Shown here in pieces: positions 35,517 to 42,756 of a stretch of 64,000 bases of DNA. Source of the DNA: DATJMJ01 sp035508795 (GTDB lineage: Bacteria > Actinomycetota > Acidimicrobiia > Acidimicrobiales > Palsa-688); assembly GCA_035508795.1 (NCBI GenBank), contig DATJMJ010000128.1, positions 1 to 64,000 on the forward strand, written 5' to 3'. The position numbers and the translations under genes are program-made. Position 1 is the first letter of the stretch; each line of letters begins with the position of its first letter. The notes beneath the pieces were generated by a model. The model had not been told where the DNA came from and did not search any database. It saw only the letters and a list, made by a program, of their open reading frames with translations.

Positions 35517-35867
35517 CTAGCGGCCCTTGCCTCCGTGGGCGAGCTCTCTCCAGTCGTGTTCGGCGAGGTCGACGTCGAACTTACGGGCAGCGGCGCGGAT
35601 CCGACCCCACGCCTTGTCCCTCTCCTCGTCGCTCACGCCCTCGACCTGGCCGAAGCGAGCCACGGCATTGCGGACGTGACCTGCGTCGGTGAGGGGCTCT
35701 TTGCGTTCCTCGGGGAAGGCGAACTCCGCGTCGGGCATCCTGTTTTGCTTCGCGGTGCTCATACCGGATGAACGGGGCAGGTCCTTGCCTTGTGCGCGAG
35801 CGCTCTGAGCTGCCCGGGCCTTGTCCAGGTTGCGCCGGGCGGCCGCTTTTTGTTTTTCAGTAGCCAT
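35517..35867 (-). CDS. DUF6582-like small soluble protein
   Basis: 116 residues. A basic N-terminal half (KQKAAARRNLDKARAAQ) is followed by FAFPEERKEPLTDAGHVRNA, VARFGQVEGVSDEERDKAWG and RIRAAARKFDVDLAEHDWRE. This block is common in small uncharacterised bacterial proteins, sometimes attached to phage-related domains; I assign DUF6582 from memory of this pattern. No membrane segment or signal. No known function. The ATG at 35867 has no clear ribosome site. Confidence 0.7.
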   Translation of the reverse strand: MATEKQKAAARRNLDKARAAQSARAQGKDLPRSSGMSTAKQNRMPDAEFAFPEERKEPLTDAGHVRNAVARFGQVEGVSDEERDKAWGRIRAAARKFDVDLAEHDWRELAHGGKGR

Positions 35868-35925
35868 GACACGCGCATACCCCGTGAACCGTGGGAATAA
35901 CCCCTCCTACTCCCTAGGAGGACTT

Positions 35926-36075
35926 ATGACACCGCTCCCGCCCATCCCCGGCCCGGTCGACCCCCCGACCGAGCCGTTCCCGGGCCCCGGCCCCGGCCCA
36001 GTCCCGCCGCCAGGGCCATCCCCGAGCCCGTTCCCCGAGCCCGAACCGCTCCCGCCCATCCCGGGACCGGCCTAG
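35926..36075 (+). CDS. Proline-rich micro-protein
   Basis: 49 residues, about half proline (MTPLPPIPGPVDPPTEPFPG at the start; later PEPEPLPPIPGPA). The ATG at 35926 is preceded by an ideal AGGAGG six bases upstream, the main reason to think it is translated. PPIPGP occurs near both ends. No signal peptide; the composition implies an extended polyproline chain. It is divergent from the DUF6582 gene. A non-coding GC-rich repeat with a chance ribosome site is the alternative. Confidence 0.55.
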   Translation: MTPLPPIPGPVDPPTEPFPGPGPGPVPPPGPSPSPFPEPEPLPPIPGPA

Positions 36076-36080
36076 CGCCC

Positions 36081-36929
36081 TCAGCCCTGCCGCTTCAACC
36101 TGCCCGTCTTTTTGGCCCAGCGCTCAGCGGCAGCGAAAGTCATCAGCGAGACGGGCACGAGGACGGCCCCGAAGATCGCGAGCACGCCGAGGGTCGAGCC
36201 TTCATGGCTCACGGTCGACCCGTTGAGGAGCGCGTCGCGGATACCCCGGAGGAGGTAAGTCGCCGGCGAGACGTGCGAAGCCGCCTGGAGCCAGCCCGGG
36301 AGCACGTCGACGCTGTAGTAGACGCCCGACACGAGCAGCACGAGAGCCTGCACCATGAACGACATCTGCTCACCGCGCTCGGGGTAGAGGAGCGGCAGGA
36401 TCCCGGCCATGATGCCGAGGCCGATAACGCTCAAGCTACCCACGAAGACCACGGCGAGGGCGGTAACCCAATCGGCCCCGGCGAGCTGGACATGGAAAAA
36501 AGGCAACGAGAACGCCAGTATCAGGCTGGTCCTGATGATCGCGTGCAACACGCCGAACGCCGACATGCCGACCAGGTGGATGACGCGGGGGACGGGCGCC
36601 ATGAGCGTGTGCTCGATCGTGCCCTCCCAGCGCTCCCACATGATCGTGAGGCTCATGTCGTCCAGGACGGCCGAGAGGTAGGCCCAAACGAGTGTCCCTA
36701 TGAGCAAGAACATCGTGAGGCGCGACACCTCGCGCTTGCTCAGCACTCCCGAGACGGCCGCCTCGTTGGCGATGAAAGTTATCGAGAGCGTGTTGACGAC
36801 GCCGTAGAGGAGCCATACCAGTTCCCAGGCCCAGTAACGCTTCCAAAGGTTTGTCTGGCGCTCGAAAAAGGCCCAGCCAAGCGCTACGCGCCGCGGAGGG
36901 CGGCTCCTTGTGACAGCTACCGTCGTCAT
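36081..36929 (-). CDS. ABC-2 type exporter permease
   Basis: 282 residues with six hydrophobic segments, starting with WELVWLLYGVVNTLSITFIA near 35 and ending VLAIFGAVLVPVSLMTFAAA near 250. The ABC2_membrane pattern APVPRVIHLVGMSAFGVLHA and SGVYYSVDVLPGWLQAASHVSP is typical of exporters of drugs, lipids or glycans. The ATG overlaps the stop of the upstream ATPase gene (ATGA), so the two form one transporter. Substrate unknown. Confidence 0.88.
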   Translation of the reverse strand: MTTVAVTRSRPPRRVALGWAFFERQTNLWKRYWAWELVWLLYGVVNTLSITFIANEAAVSGVLSKREVSRLTMFLLIGTLVWAYLSAVLDDMSLTIMWERWEGTIEHTLMAPVPRVIHLVGMSAFGVLHAIIRTSLILAFSLPFFHVQLAGADWVTALAVVFVGSLSVIGLGIMAGILPLLYPERGEQMSFMVQALVLLVSGVYYSVDVLPGWLQAASHVSPATYLLRGIRDALLNGSTVSHEGSTLGVLAIFGAVLVPVSLMTFAAAERWAKKTGRLKRQG

Positions 36930-37816
36930 GGCTCCTCCACCTCCTCCTCGTCCTCTTCGATCCGGCGCCCCGTCAGCTCTAGGAAGACGGCCTCCATGTC
37001 AACCTCCTCGAGCGGTCGCCCCGTCGAGACGGCGACCTGCTTGCGCAGTTCGAGCGGCGTGCCCTCCGCAACGAGGCGGCCGCCCGAGAGGAACCCGATC
37101 CTGTCGCAGAGCGCCTCGGCCTCGTCCATGTCGTGCGTGGTCAGCAGGATCGTCACGCCCGAGTCGCGCCGCACCTCGGAAACGAAGGACTGCACTTCAC
37201 GCTTGCTCCGCGGGTCGAGCCCGGTCGTCGGCTCGTCGAGGAGCATGAGCCGCGGCGAACTGAGGAACGCCCGGGCCACAGCGACCTTTTGCTGCTGGCC
37301 TCGCGACAGGTGGAGCATAGGCTCGCGGGCGTGCTCCTCGCTCAGGCCGAGCCGTGCGAGCACAGCAGTGCTGCGCTCCCGCACCTCCGCCCCGCTCATC
37401 CCGTAGGCGCGGCCAAAAAAGAGCAGGTTCTCCATCGCTGACATCGGCTTGAAGAACGACGGGTCCACCGAGACCCTGTTGAGCAGCGGCCTGACAGCCG
37501 CCGGCTGCTTTACCACGTCGTAACCAAAGATGTGGACTGCCCCCGTGTCGGGCAGGAGCAAGGTGCTCAGGATCCGCACGAGGGTCGATTTGCCCGAACC
37601 ATTTGCACCGAGGACGCCATAGATTTCGCCTTCGGGCACACGGAAACTGACGTGGTCGAGCGCGGCGCGCGAGCGTCGTTTTTGGGTACCGCCGCGGGCA
37701 GCAACGAGGCTCTTGCGGCGTTTGGCCCGGAAAACCTTGCTTACGTCTTCGACGTCGAGCGGCAGTCTTTGCCGCCCCGGTTGTACAACCATCTCTTTTG
37801 TCTTCTCCTCGCGCAA
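36926..37816 (-). CDS. ABC-2 type exporter ATP-binding protein
   Basis: 296 residues in the longest frame. Walker A GANGSGKST, the Q-loop region near VSVDPSFFKPMSAMENL, signature LSRGQQQKVAVARAF, Walker B LMLLDEPTTGLDPRS and the H-loop TTHDMDEAE are all intact. A Lys/Arg-rich insert (about residues 31-48) separates the first strands, and the acidic C-terminus (EEDEEEVEEP) is unusual. The TTG at 37816 and the ATG at 37792 are both possible starts. It is translationally coupled to the permease. Confidence 0.88.
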   Translation of the reverse strand: MREEKTKEMVVQPGRQRLPLDVEDVSKVFRAKRRKSLVAARGGTQKRRSRAALDHVSFRVPEGEIYGVLGANGSGKSTLVRILSTLLLPDTGAVHIFGYDVVKQPAAVRPLLNRVSVDPSFFKPMSAMENLLFFGRAYGMSGAEVRERSTAVLARLGLSEEHAREPMLHLSRGQQQKVAVARAFLSSPRLMLLDEPTTGLDPRSKREVQSFVSEVRRDSGVTILLTTHDMDEAEALCDRIGFLSGGRLVAEGTPLELRKQVAVSTGRPLEEVDMEAVFLELTGRRIEEDEEEVEEP

Positions 37817-37822
37817 AAGCCT

Positions 37823-38026
37823 TCAGTCGACAGCGAGCTTTCGGCCCATCGGGCGGCGATCGCTCGCGCCCGACGAGCTAACGGAAAGAGACCGATTGCA
37901 CGTTGACGATGCTACCGGGTGGCGCCAGGCGCACCAACCGATTTTTCGGGCGCGGCTTTTGTGGGCCAAGCGGCCTTGTAAGCAGGCGACGATCGTGGGC
38001 ACGGCTGTCGTAGCGAGCACGGTCAT
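37823..38026 (-). CDS. Possible small hypothetical protein
   Basis: 67 codons between the reductase and ABC genes, starting ATG at 38026 with GGAGG nine bases upstream. The sequence (MTVLATTAVPTIVACLQGRL at the start) resembles nothing I recognise and turns basic and serine-rich. It overlaps a plausible promoter for the ABC genes, so it may be spurious. Confidence 0.2.
   Translation of the reverse strand: MTVLATTAVPTIVACLQGRLAHKSRARKIGWCAWRHPVASSTCNRSLSVSSSGASDRRPMGRKLAVD
37909..37937 (-). promoter_or_regulatory. Candidate promoter of the ABC-2 exporter operon
   Basis: On the minus strand TTGGTG (37932-37937), 17-bp spacer, TAGCAT (37909-37914); transcription would start near 37902, about 90-110 bases before the ATPase start. 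Confidence 0.45.
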
Positions 38027-38073
38027 CGCGCAATTCCTCCCCACCCCGAGCAGGCCCCGCTCGCCAGCGTGCG

Positions 38074-39504
38074 CTAGAGGCCGTAAGCCTCCAGGAGCCG
38101 CAACCAGACTTCGCTGATCGTCGGGTAGGACGGCACAGCGTGCCAAAGGCGCTCCAGGGGGACCTCGCCCACGACGGCCACGGTCGCCGAATGGAGCAAT
38201 TCGCTCACTCCGGCACCGACAAAGGTGGCGCCGACAAGCACCCGCCGGTCTTCGTCGACGACCACCCGGGCGCAACCGGTGTAGCCGTCCCCGTAGAGCG
38301 ACCCGCCCGCCACGTCGCCGATCTTGAAATCGACCGCCCTCACCCTCAAGCCATCTTCGGTGGCTTTGGCAAGGGAAAGGCCGACCGCTGCCACCTCGGG
38401 GTCGGTGAACACGACACCGGGAACGGCAACGTGGTCCGCGGTCGCCTGGTGTTTGCTCCAGGCCGACCCGTCGAGATTGCCCTTTGCGCGGGCCACGATC
38501 CCGTCGCCGCAAATACGGGCTTGGTACTTGCCTTGGTGGGTGAGGAGCGCCCGCCCATTGGCATCCCCGACGGCGTAAAGCCAATCGCCTTCGACGCCTT
38601 TCACGGCCAACGCGTCGTCCACATCGAGCCAGTTGCCCGGCTCGAGCCCGACCGCCTCGAGCCCGATGTCGTGAGTACGGGGCCGGCGCCCCGCTGCGAC
38701 GAGCACTTCGTCCGCCTCCACCGGCGCCCCCTCGCCGAGCCCCAGCGTCACTTTTCCGCCACCGTTGCTGCGGGCGGCGGATTTGACCGCAACCCCCACT
38801 CGCACATCCACACCGATCGCCCGCATCGCCTCGGCGAGCAAGTCCCCGACGAACGGCTCGTGCGATACCAGTAAGCGGGTCGCCATTTCGACGATCGTCA
38901 CTTGGCTCCCGAGAGCCCGGAAAACCTGCGCCAGCTCACAGCCCGCAACCCCCCCGCCCAGCACAACGAGCGCCGGCGGCACCTTTTTCGCGCTCGTCGC
39001 GTCGCGCGGTACCCAGGGTTTGGCAGCCCGGAGGCCGGGTACCGGGGGGACAGCCGGCTCGGAGCCCGTCGCGATGACGACCGCGTGCCTGGCGCTCAAA
39101 GCGACCGTGCCGTCGCCGCTCGAAACCTCGACCTTCTTTTTCCCCACCAGGCGCCCCTGCCCTCGGACCAGGTCTATATGCGCTCCGTTCAGCCAATCGA
39201 CCTGGCTCGAATCTTCCCAATTGTGGGTGAAGCGGTCACGGCGCTCGAACACGGCAGCTACGTCGATGGCCCCCGTCACGGCCTCGCGTGCGCCGGCAAC
39301 CCGCTTGGCCTCGGCGACGGCGGTGACCGGCCTCAGCAACGCCTTGCTCGGCATGCAGGCCCAATAGGAGCATTCCCCGCCCACGAGCTCCGACTCGACG
39401 ATGACCGAGGAGAGGCCGCCTTTTGTAGCCCTGGCGGCGACGTTTTCGCCCGTCGGCCCTGCCCCGATGACGATTACATCGAATTCGCGTGCGTTAACAG
39501 TCAT
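38074..39504 (-). CDS. Pyridine nucleotide-disulfide oxidoreductase (dihydrolipoamide dehydrogenase-like)
   Basis: 476 residues. FAD motif VIVIGAGPTGENVAARA, redox pair in GGECSYWACMPSKALLRP (Cys-x4-Cys), NAD(P) motif VVLGGGVAGCELAQVF, second FAD motif DWLYAVGDANG, and a dimerisation domain. The C-terminal catalytic motif of this family (HPT-S-E) reads SYPTISE here, with Tyr where the base His is expected, so it is probably not a standard lipoamide dehydrogenase. Quinone, disulfide or metal reductase roles are possible. ATG 39504 follows AGGTGAGG. An HxlR-type regulator gene lies directly upstream on the same strand. Confidence 0.85.
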   Translation of the reverse strand: MTVNAREFDVIVIGAGPTGENVAARATKGGLSSVIVESELVGGECSYWACMPSKALLRPVTAVAEAKRVAGAREAVTGAIDVAAVFERRDRFTHNWEDSSQVDWLNGAHIDLVRGQGRLVGKKKVEVSSGDGTVALSARHAVVIATGSEPAVPPVPGLRAAKPWVPRDATSAKKVPPALVVLGGGVAGCELAQVFRALGSQVTIVEMATRLLVSHEPFVGDLLAEAMRAIGVDVRVGVAVKSAARSNGGGKVTLGLGEGAPVEADEVLVAAGRRPRTHDIGLEAVGLEPGNWLDVDDALAVKGVEGDWLYAVGDANGRALLTHQGKYQARICGDGIVARAKGNLDGSAWSKHQATADHVAVPGVVFTDPEVAAVGLSLAKATEDGLRVRAVDFKIGDVAGGSLYGDGYTGCARVVVDEDRRVLVGATFVGAGVSELLHSATVAVVGEVPLERLWHAVPSYPTISEVWLRLLEAYGL

Positions 39505-39598
39505 TTTCGCCTCACCTGGGGCACCGCATGGATGGGCAGCCTACCTGCACCAACCTCTCCGGCAGCGTGCAGGCCGGGCTAGGAGAGCCCTTGCATGC

Positions 39599-40132
39599 CT
39601 ACAACCAAACGACGTCGTCGCCGGGCCCGTCCGCGAGCCTTTCGCACGTCGGGCAATACCAGTGGGCCTCGAGGGGCGTGCCGCAACTGCCGTGCCGGGG
39701 CCCTTCGTCGGGCGCGCCCCCCTCAGCGCGAGCCCCCCAGCGGGCGAGGAGGCGCAAGGCTCCGGCAAGTTCGCGGCCCTCTGCGCTGACGGCGTACTCG
39801 TAGCGTGCGGGGCGATCGGAGTAAGGCTTGGCGAGCACCAAGCCGTCCGACTCGAGGCGCCGCAACCGTGCGGTGAGGATATTGGGGGCGAGGCCCGGCA
39901 GGGCGGACTCGAGATCTGAAAACCTTCGCGGACCTTCCAGAAGGGCGTCCACGATCAACAGCGCCCAGCGGTCCCCGACCTGGGCCATCGCGGTGGCGAG
40001 GCTGGCGTTGGGGGCGGAGGCACCTCGCCCTTCGCTCCCCTGGCGCCCGTCGCTCCCCCGGCGTCCCTGGCGCCCGTCAGGAGCGGGCCCGCCGAGCTCG
40101 CCTGGGCTGCTCGTTCCAACCATGACGCCCAT
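39599..40132 (-). CDS. HxlR-family transcriptional regulator with C-terminal zinc-ribbon-like tail
   Basis: 177 residues from ATG 40132 (GTG 40159 and ATG 40123 are alternatives; GGGAG lies close to 40132). The HTH core is IVDALLEGPRRFSDLESALPG followed by APNILTARLRRLESDGLV and a wing with SDRPARYEYAVSAEGREL, canonical for HxlR. The tail CGTPLEAHWYCPTC has three cysteines and a histidine in a possible metal-binding arrangement, with a potential redox or metal-sensing role. An Arg/Gly-rich low-complexity stretch precedes the HTH. It is divergent from two protease genes across a clear operator. Confidence 0.85.
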   Translation of the reverse strand: MGVMVGTSSPGELGGPAPDGRQGRRGSDGRQGSEGRGASAPNASLATAMAQVGDRWALLIVDALLEGPRRFSDLESALPGLAPNILTARLRRLESDGLVLAKPYSDRPARYEYAVSAEGRELAGALRLLARWGARAEGGAPDEGPRHGSCGTPLEAHWYCPTCERLADGPGDDVVWL

Positions 40133-40177
40133 CTTCTCCCAAAAGGTTTGCCGGTCCACGTCCGGGCGGAGTAACTT

Positions 40178-40214
40178 CTAACTTGCAAGTAGCAAGTTAG
40201 TTGGTTTACGACAA
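40178..40214. promoter_or_regulatory. HxlR operator with overlapping divergent promoters
   Basis: CTAACTTGC (40178-40186) and GCAAGTTAG (40192-40200) are perfect 9-bp arms around AAGTA. On the minus strand TTGTCG (40209-40214), 17 bp, TACTTG (40186-40191) reads toward the regulator. On the plus strand TTGCAA (40183-40188), 18 bp, TACGAC (40207-40212) reads toward the proteases. A dimer on the palindrome would cover both. Confidence 0.7.
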
Positions 40215-40231
40215 GAGCAGGAGGAGCGGAG

Positions 40232-41137
40232 ATGTCACTGGAAGAGTTTTCCGAGGAGCTGGCCGCGCTGGTCGAGGTGGCTTCGGGGTCGGTAGTAGGT
40301 GTCGGCCGGGCCGGGTCAGGAGTCGTCGTCGCGGAAGGCCTGGTTGTCACCAACGCCCACAACCTCCGTCAGGAGGTCGAGGTCTATTTCCCGGACGGCG
40401 GGACCGCGCAGGCGACCGTGCCCGGGGCAGACCTCGACGGGGATGTAGCCGTCCTTTCTGTGCCTACGGGTGACCACCGCCCGCTCGCGTGGCCAACGTC
40501 GGGGCGCGCGCCGCGCCTCGGCGAAATTGTGATCGGCCTCTCCCGGCCGGGTGGGAGGTCACTGCGAGCCGGCATTGGTTCGATCTCCGCGCTCGACGTC
40601 ACGTTCCGCGGGCCCGGAGGGAGCACCGTAACTGGCGCTCTCGAGCACAGTGCCCTCCTGGCGAGGGGCTCGTCCGGGGGCCCGCTCCTAGACACCGAAG
40701 GAAGGCTCCTCGGCATCAACACTCACCGCCAGGGCGATGGCTTTTACCTCGCCCTGCCCGCAGGTACCGAGCTGAAGGAGCGTGTCGAAGCGCTGGCACG
40801 CGGCGAGGTCCCGCGCCGGCCGAGATTGGGAGTGGCGCTCGCCCCGCCCAGGGCGGCTCGCCATCTCCGCCGGGCAGTAGGCCTGCCGCCCCGTGACGGG
40901 CTGCTCGTCCATGCCGTCGACCCCGACGGCGCCGCCGGCCGCGCCGGCGTGCGAGCCGGAGACTTGATCGTCTCGGTAGGGGGATCCCAGGTGGGGACTG
41001 TCGAGGACCTCGCCCATGCTCTCGAGGCGGTCGGCGAAGGCGGCGTGGCAGACCTCCTCGTTGTGCGCGGAGCCGACGAGGTTTCGGTCGCCGTCCAGTT
41101 CGACCATGGCGGCCCCGCTGAGCAGGGCACGGCGTGA
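40232..41137 (+). CDS. HtrA-like trypsin-fold serine protease with PDZ domain, no signal peptide
   Basis: 301 residues. Catalytic residues H43 (VTNAHNL), D71 (DLDGDVAVL) and S148 (ARGSSGGPLL) form a full trypsin triad. A PDZ domain occupies about residues 200-290 (LVHAVDPDGAAGRAGVRAGD). There is neither a signal peptide nor a membrane helix, unlike most DegP/HtrA proteins, so it is probably cytoplasmic. ATG 40232 has a strong GGAGGAGCGGAG upstream. The stop overlaps the start of a second protease (GTGA). Confidence 0.88.
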   Translation: MSLEEFSEELAALVEVASGSVVGVGRAGSGVVVAEGLVVTNAHNLRQEVEVYFPDGGTAQATVPGADLDGDVAVLSVPTGDHRPLAWPTSGRAPRLGEIVIGLSRPGGRSLRAGIGSISALDVTFRGPGGSTVTGALEHSALLARGSSGGPLLDTEGRLLGINTHRQGDGFYLALPAGTELKERVEALARGEVPRRPRLGVALAPPRAARHLRRAVGLPPRDGLLVHAVDPDGAAGRAGVRAGDLIVSVGGSQVGTVEDLAHALEAVGEGGVADLLVVRGADEVSVAVQFDHGGPAEQGTA

Positions 41138-42261
41138 CAGCCCCGAGCAGCGCTCCGCCGAGCGCCACGGGCAGTACAGCACCGGGGTCGGGGCCCAGCG
41201 CTGCTCCTGCTGCGGGGGCAATCGCCGGCCCAGGCCAGAGCGGCGAGGCTCCCCCCCGCCCCAGCAGGGAGGCCGGCCCAGGTCCGAGCAGTGAGGCCGG
41301 CCCGGGCCCGCGCACGCTCGACGAGGCGCTCCTCGACGCCTACTCGCGGACCGTTTCATGGGTTGCCGCGGAACTGCTCCCGTCGGTCGCGGCTCTCCGG
41401 TTGGAGCACGAGGGCTCGCACAGGCCGTCGGGCGCGGGCTCCGGCGTGCTCATCAGTGCGGATGGCCTTCTCGTGACGGCCGCCCATGTCGTAAAGGGCG
41501 CTGCCGGTGGGACGGCCGCCTTCACTACCGGCGAGGAAGCCCCTTTCACCGTGGTCGGGTCCGACCCCGCCAGCGACCTGGCAGTCGTGCGCGCGGCGGG
41601 TGACGGTTACCAGGCGGCGCGGCTCGGCGACGCAGGGCGGCTCCGGGTTGGCCAGGTCGTGGTCGCCATCGGCAACCCCTTCGGCTTCGAGGGCTCAGTG
41701 AGCGCCGGTGTGGTGAGCGCTCTCGGCCGGTCCCTGGCCGCGCCGACCGGGCCGGGCAGCCGGCTCATGGCTGACGTCGTACAGACCGATGCCGCCCTCC
41801 ATCCCGGCAATTCGGGAGGCGCCCTGGCTAACAGCGCGGCCGAGGTTGTCGGGATAAACACAGCTCTGATCGGGGCCTTTATGGGCCAGGGCCTCGGCAT
41901 GGCGGTCCCCGTCAACGAGCGCACGCGTACGATCATCGGGGCGCTGGCCGCAGGCAGGCGCGTGAGGCGTGCCTACCTGGGAGTGGGTGGCGGTCCCCGC
42001 CTGCTCCCCAAGGCCGTAGCCGCTACCACCGGGCACACTCGCGGGGTGGAAGTCATCTCGGTGGTCGCCTCGAGCCCTGCCGGGGTCGCCGGGTTGCGCC
42101 CGAGGGACGTCATCGTGTCCCTCGACGGCAGGAGCGTCGGCGATGTCGGTGACCTGCAGCTCCGGCTCTCCGAGGATTTCATCGGGCGCAAGGTCACGGT
42201 CGGTTTCGTCCGGGAAGGACGCCTCGTATCCTGCGAAGTTGTCTGCGGGGAGTTGCAGTAG
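41134..42261 (+). CDS. Second HtrA-like serine protease with PDZ domain
   Basis: 375 residues. A Pro/Ser/Ala/Gly-rich N-terminus (1-60, with SSEAGPGP-like repeats) has no signal or anchor. Triad H118 (VTAAHVV), D148 (PASDLAVV) and S227 (LHPGNSGGAL), then a PDZ domain (about 285-370: VISVVASSPAGVAGLRPRDV). Closer to classical DegP/HtrA than the first protease. The GTG start overlaps the first gene's stop, so both are likely made together, possibly as a hetero-oligomer. A 17-bp repeat begins five bases after its stop codon. Confidence 0.88.
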   Translation: MTAPSSAPPSATGSTAPGSGPSAAPAAGAIAGPGQSGEAPPRPSREAGPGPSSEAGPGPRTLDEALLDAYSRTVSWVAAELLPSVAALRLEHEGSHRPSGAGSGVLISADGLLVTAAHVVKGAAGGTAAFTTGEEAPFTVVGSDPASDLAVVRAAGDGYQAARLGDAGRLRVGQVVVAIGNPFGFEGSVSAGVVSALGRSLAAPTGPGSRLMADVVQTDAALHPGNSGGALANSAAEVVGINTALIGAFMGQGLGMAVPVNERTRTIIGALAAGRRVRRAYLGVGGGPRLLPKAVAATTGHTRGVEVISVVASSPAGVAGLRPRDVIVSLDGRSVGDVGDLQLRLSEDFIGRKVTVGFVREGRLVSCEVVCGELQ

Positions 42262-42756
42262 GGGCTAGGGCGGCAGGGGCGGCAGGGCGGCAGGGGCGAT
42301 AGGGCGACAGGGGCGGTGGGCCGGTAGGGGCAGTTGCGGTTGTCCACCGCGGTCGTCGGGAGCCCGCACCGCGCGCCGCACCCCCTCGGCCGGATGATCG
42401 CAGAACTCGTGAGAGTTATCCACAAGACGCCACTCTCACGAGATCTATGCGCGTTTTCGCGCCTAGAACTCACGAGAGCTCCCTTTTTCAAATAGCTCTA
42501 ACGAGATCTGTGGGCGCGGGGTTCGAGCGCGGGCGCGGCCGAGGTGGCGAGCCGGCCCGTGCGCGCGGGGTTCGAGCGCGGGCGCGGCCGAGGCGGCGAG
42601 CCGGCTCGTGCCACCGCTAGTGGCCGGGGCGCGGCGCGGCCCGACGCGGGTTGCAGCAGGGGATGGACAAAGCCGGCGCTCTTTGCTACTACCGGGGCAG
42701 CCCGTAGCACCGTGCCGGCACCGGCCCGCAAGCGCGAGCGAGGAGGCAGGGTTGCA
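42262..42756. repeat. Complex repeat region upstream of gadB
   Basis: 495 bp without a gene. In order: four 17-bp G-rich units (42266-42333); a 15-bp-arm inverted repeat with one mismatch (42402-42416 and 42432-42446) whose inner part carries TTATCCACA (42416-42424), a perfect DnaA-box consensus; a diverged second copy of this hairpin 63 bp on (42465-42480 and 42494-42509); a 48-bp tandem duplication with two mismatches (42514-42561 and 42563-42610). Downstream of 42610 only the AGGAGG (42741-42746) of gadB is recognisable. Confidence 0.75.

Noticed and set aside
42416..42424. DnaA box as evidence of a replication origin
   Set aside because: Only one perfect and one near-match box, with no AT-rich stretch and no dnaA, dnaN or gyr genes nearby. 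Kept only as a possible regulatory site.
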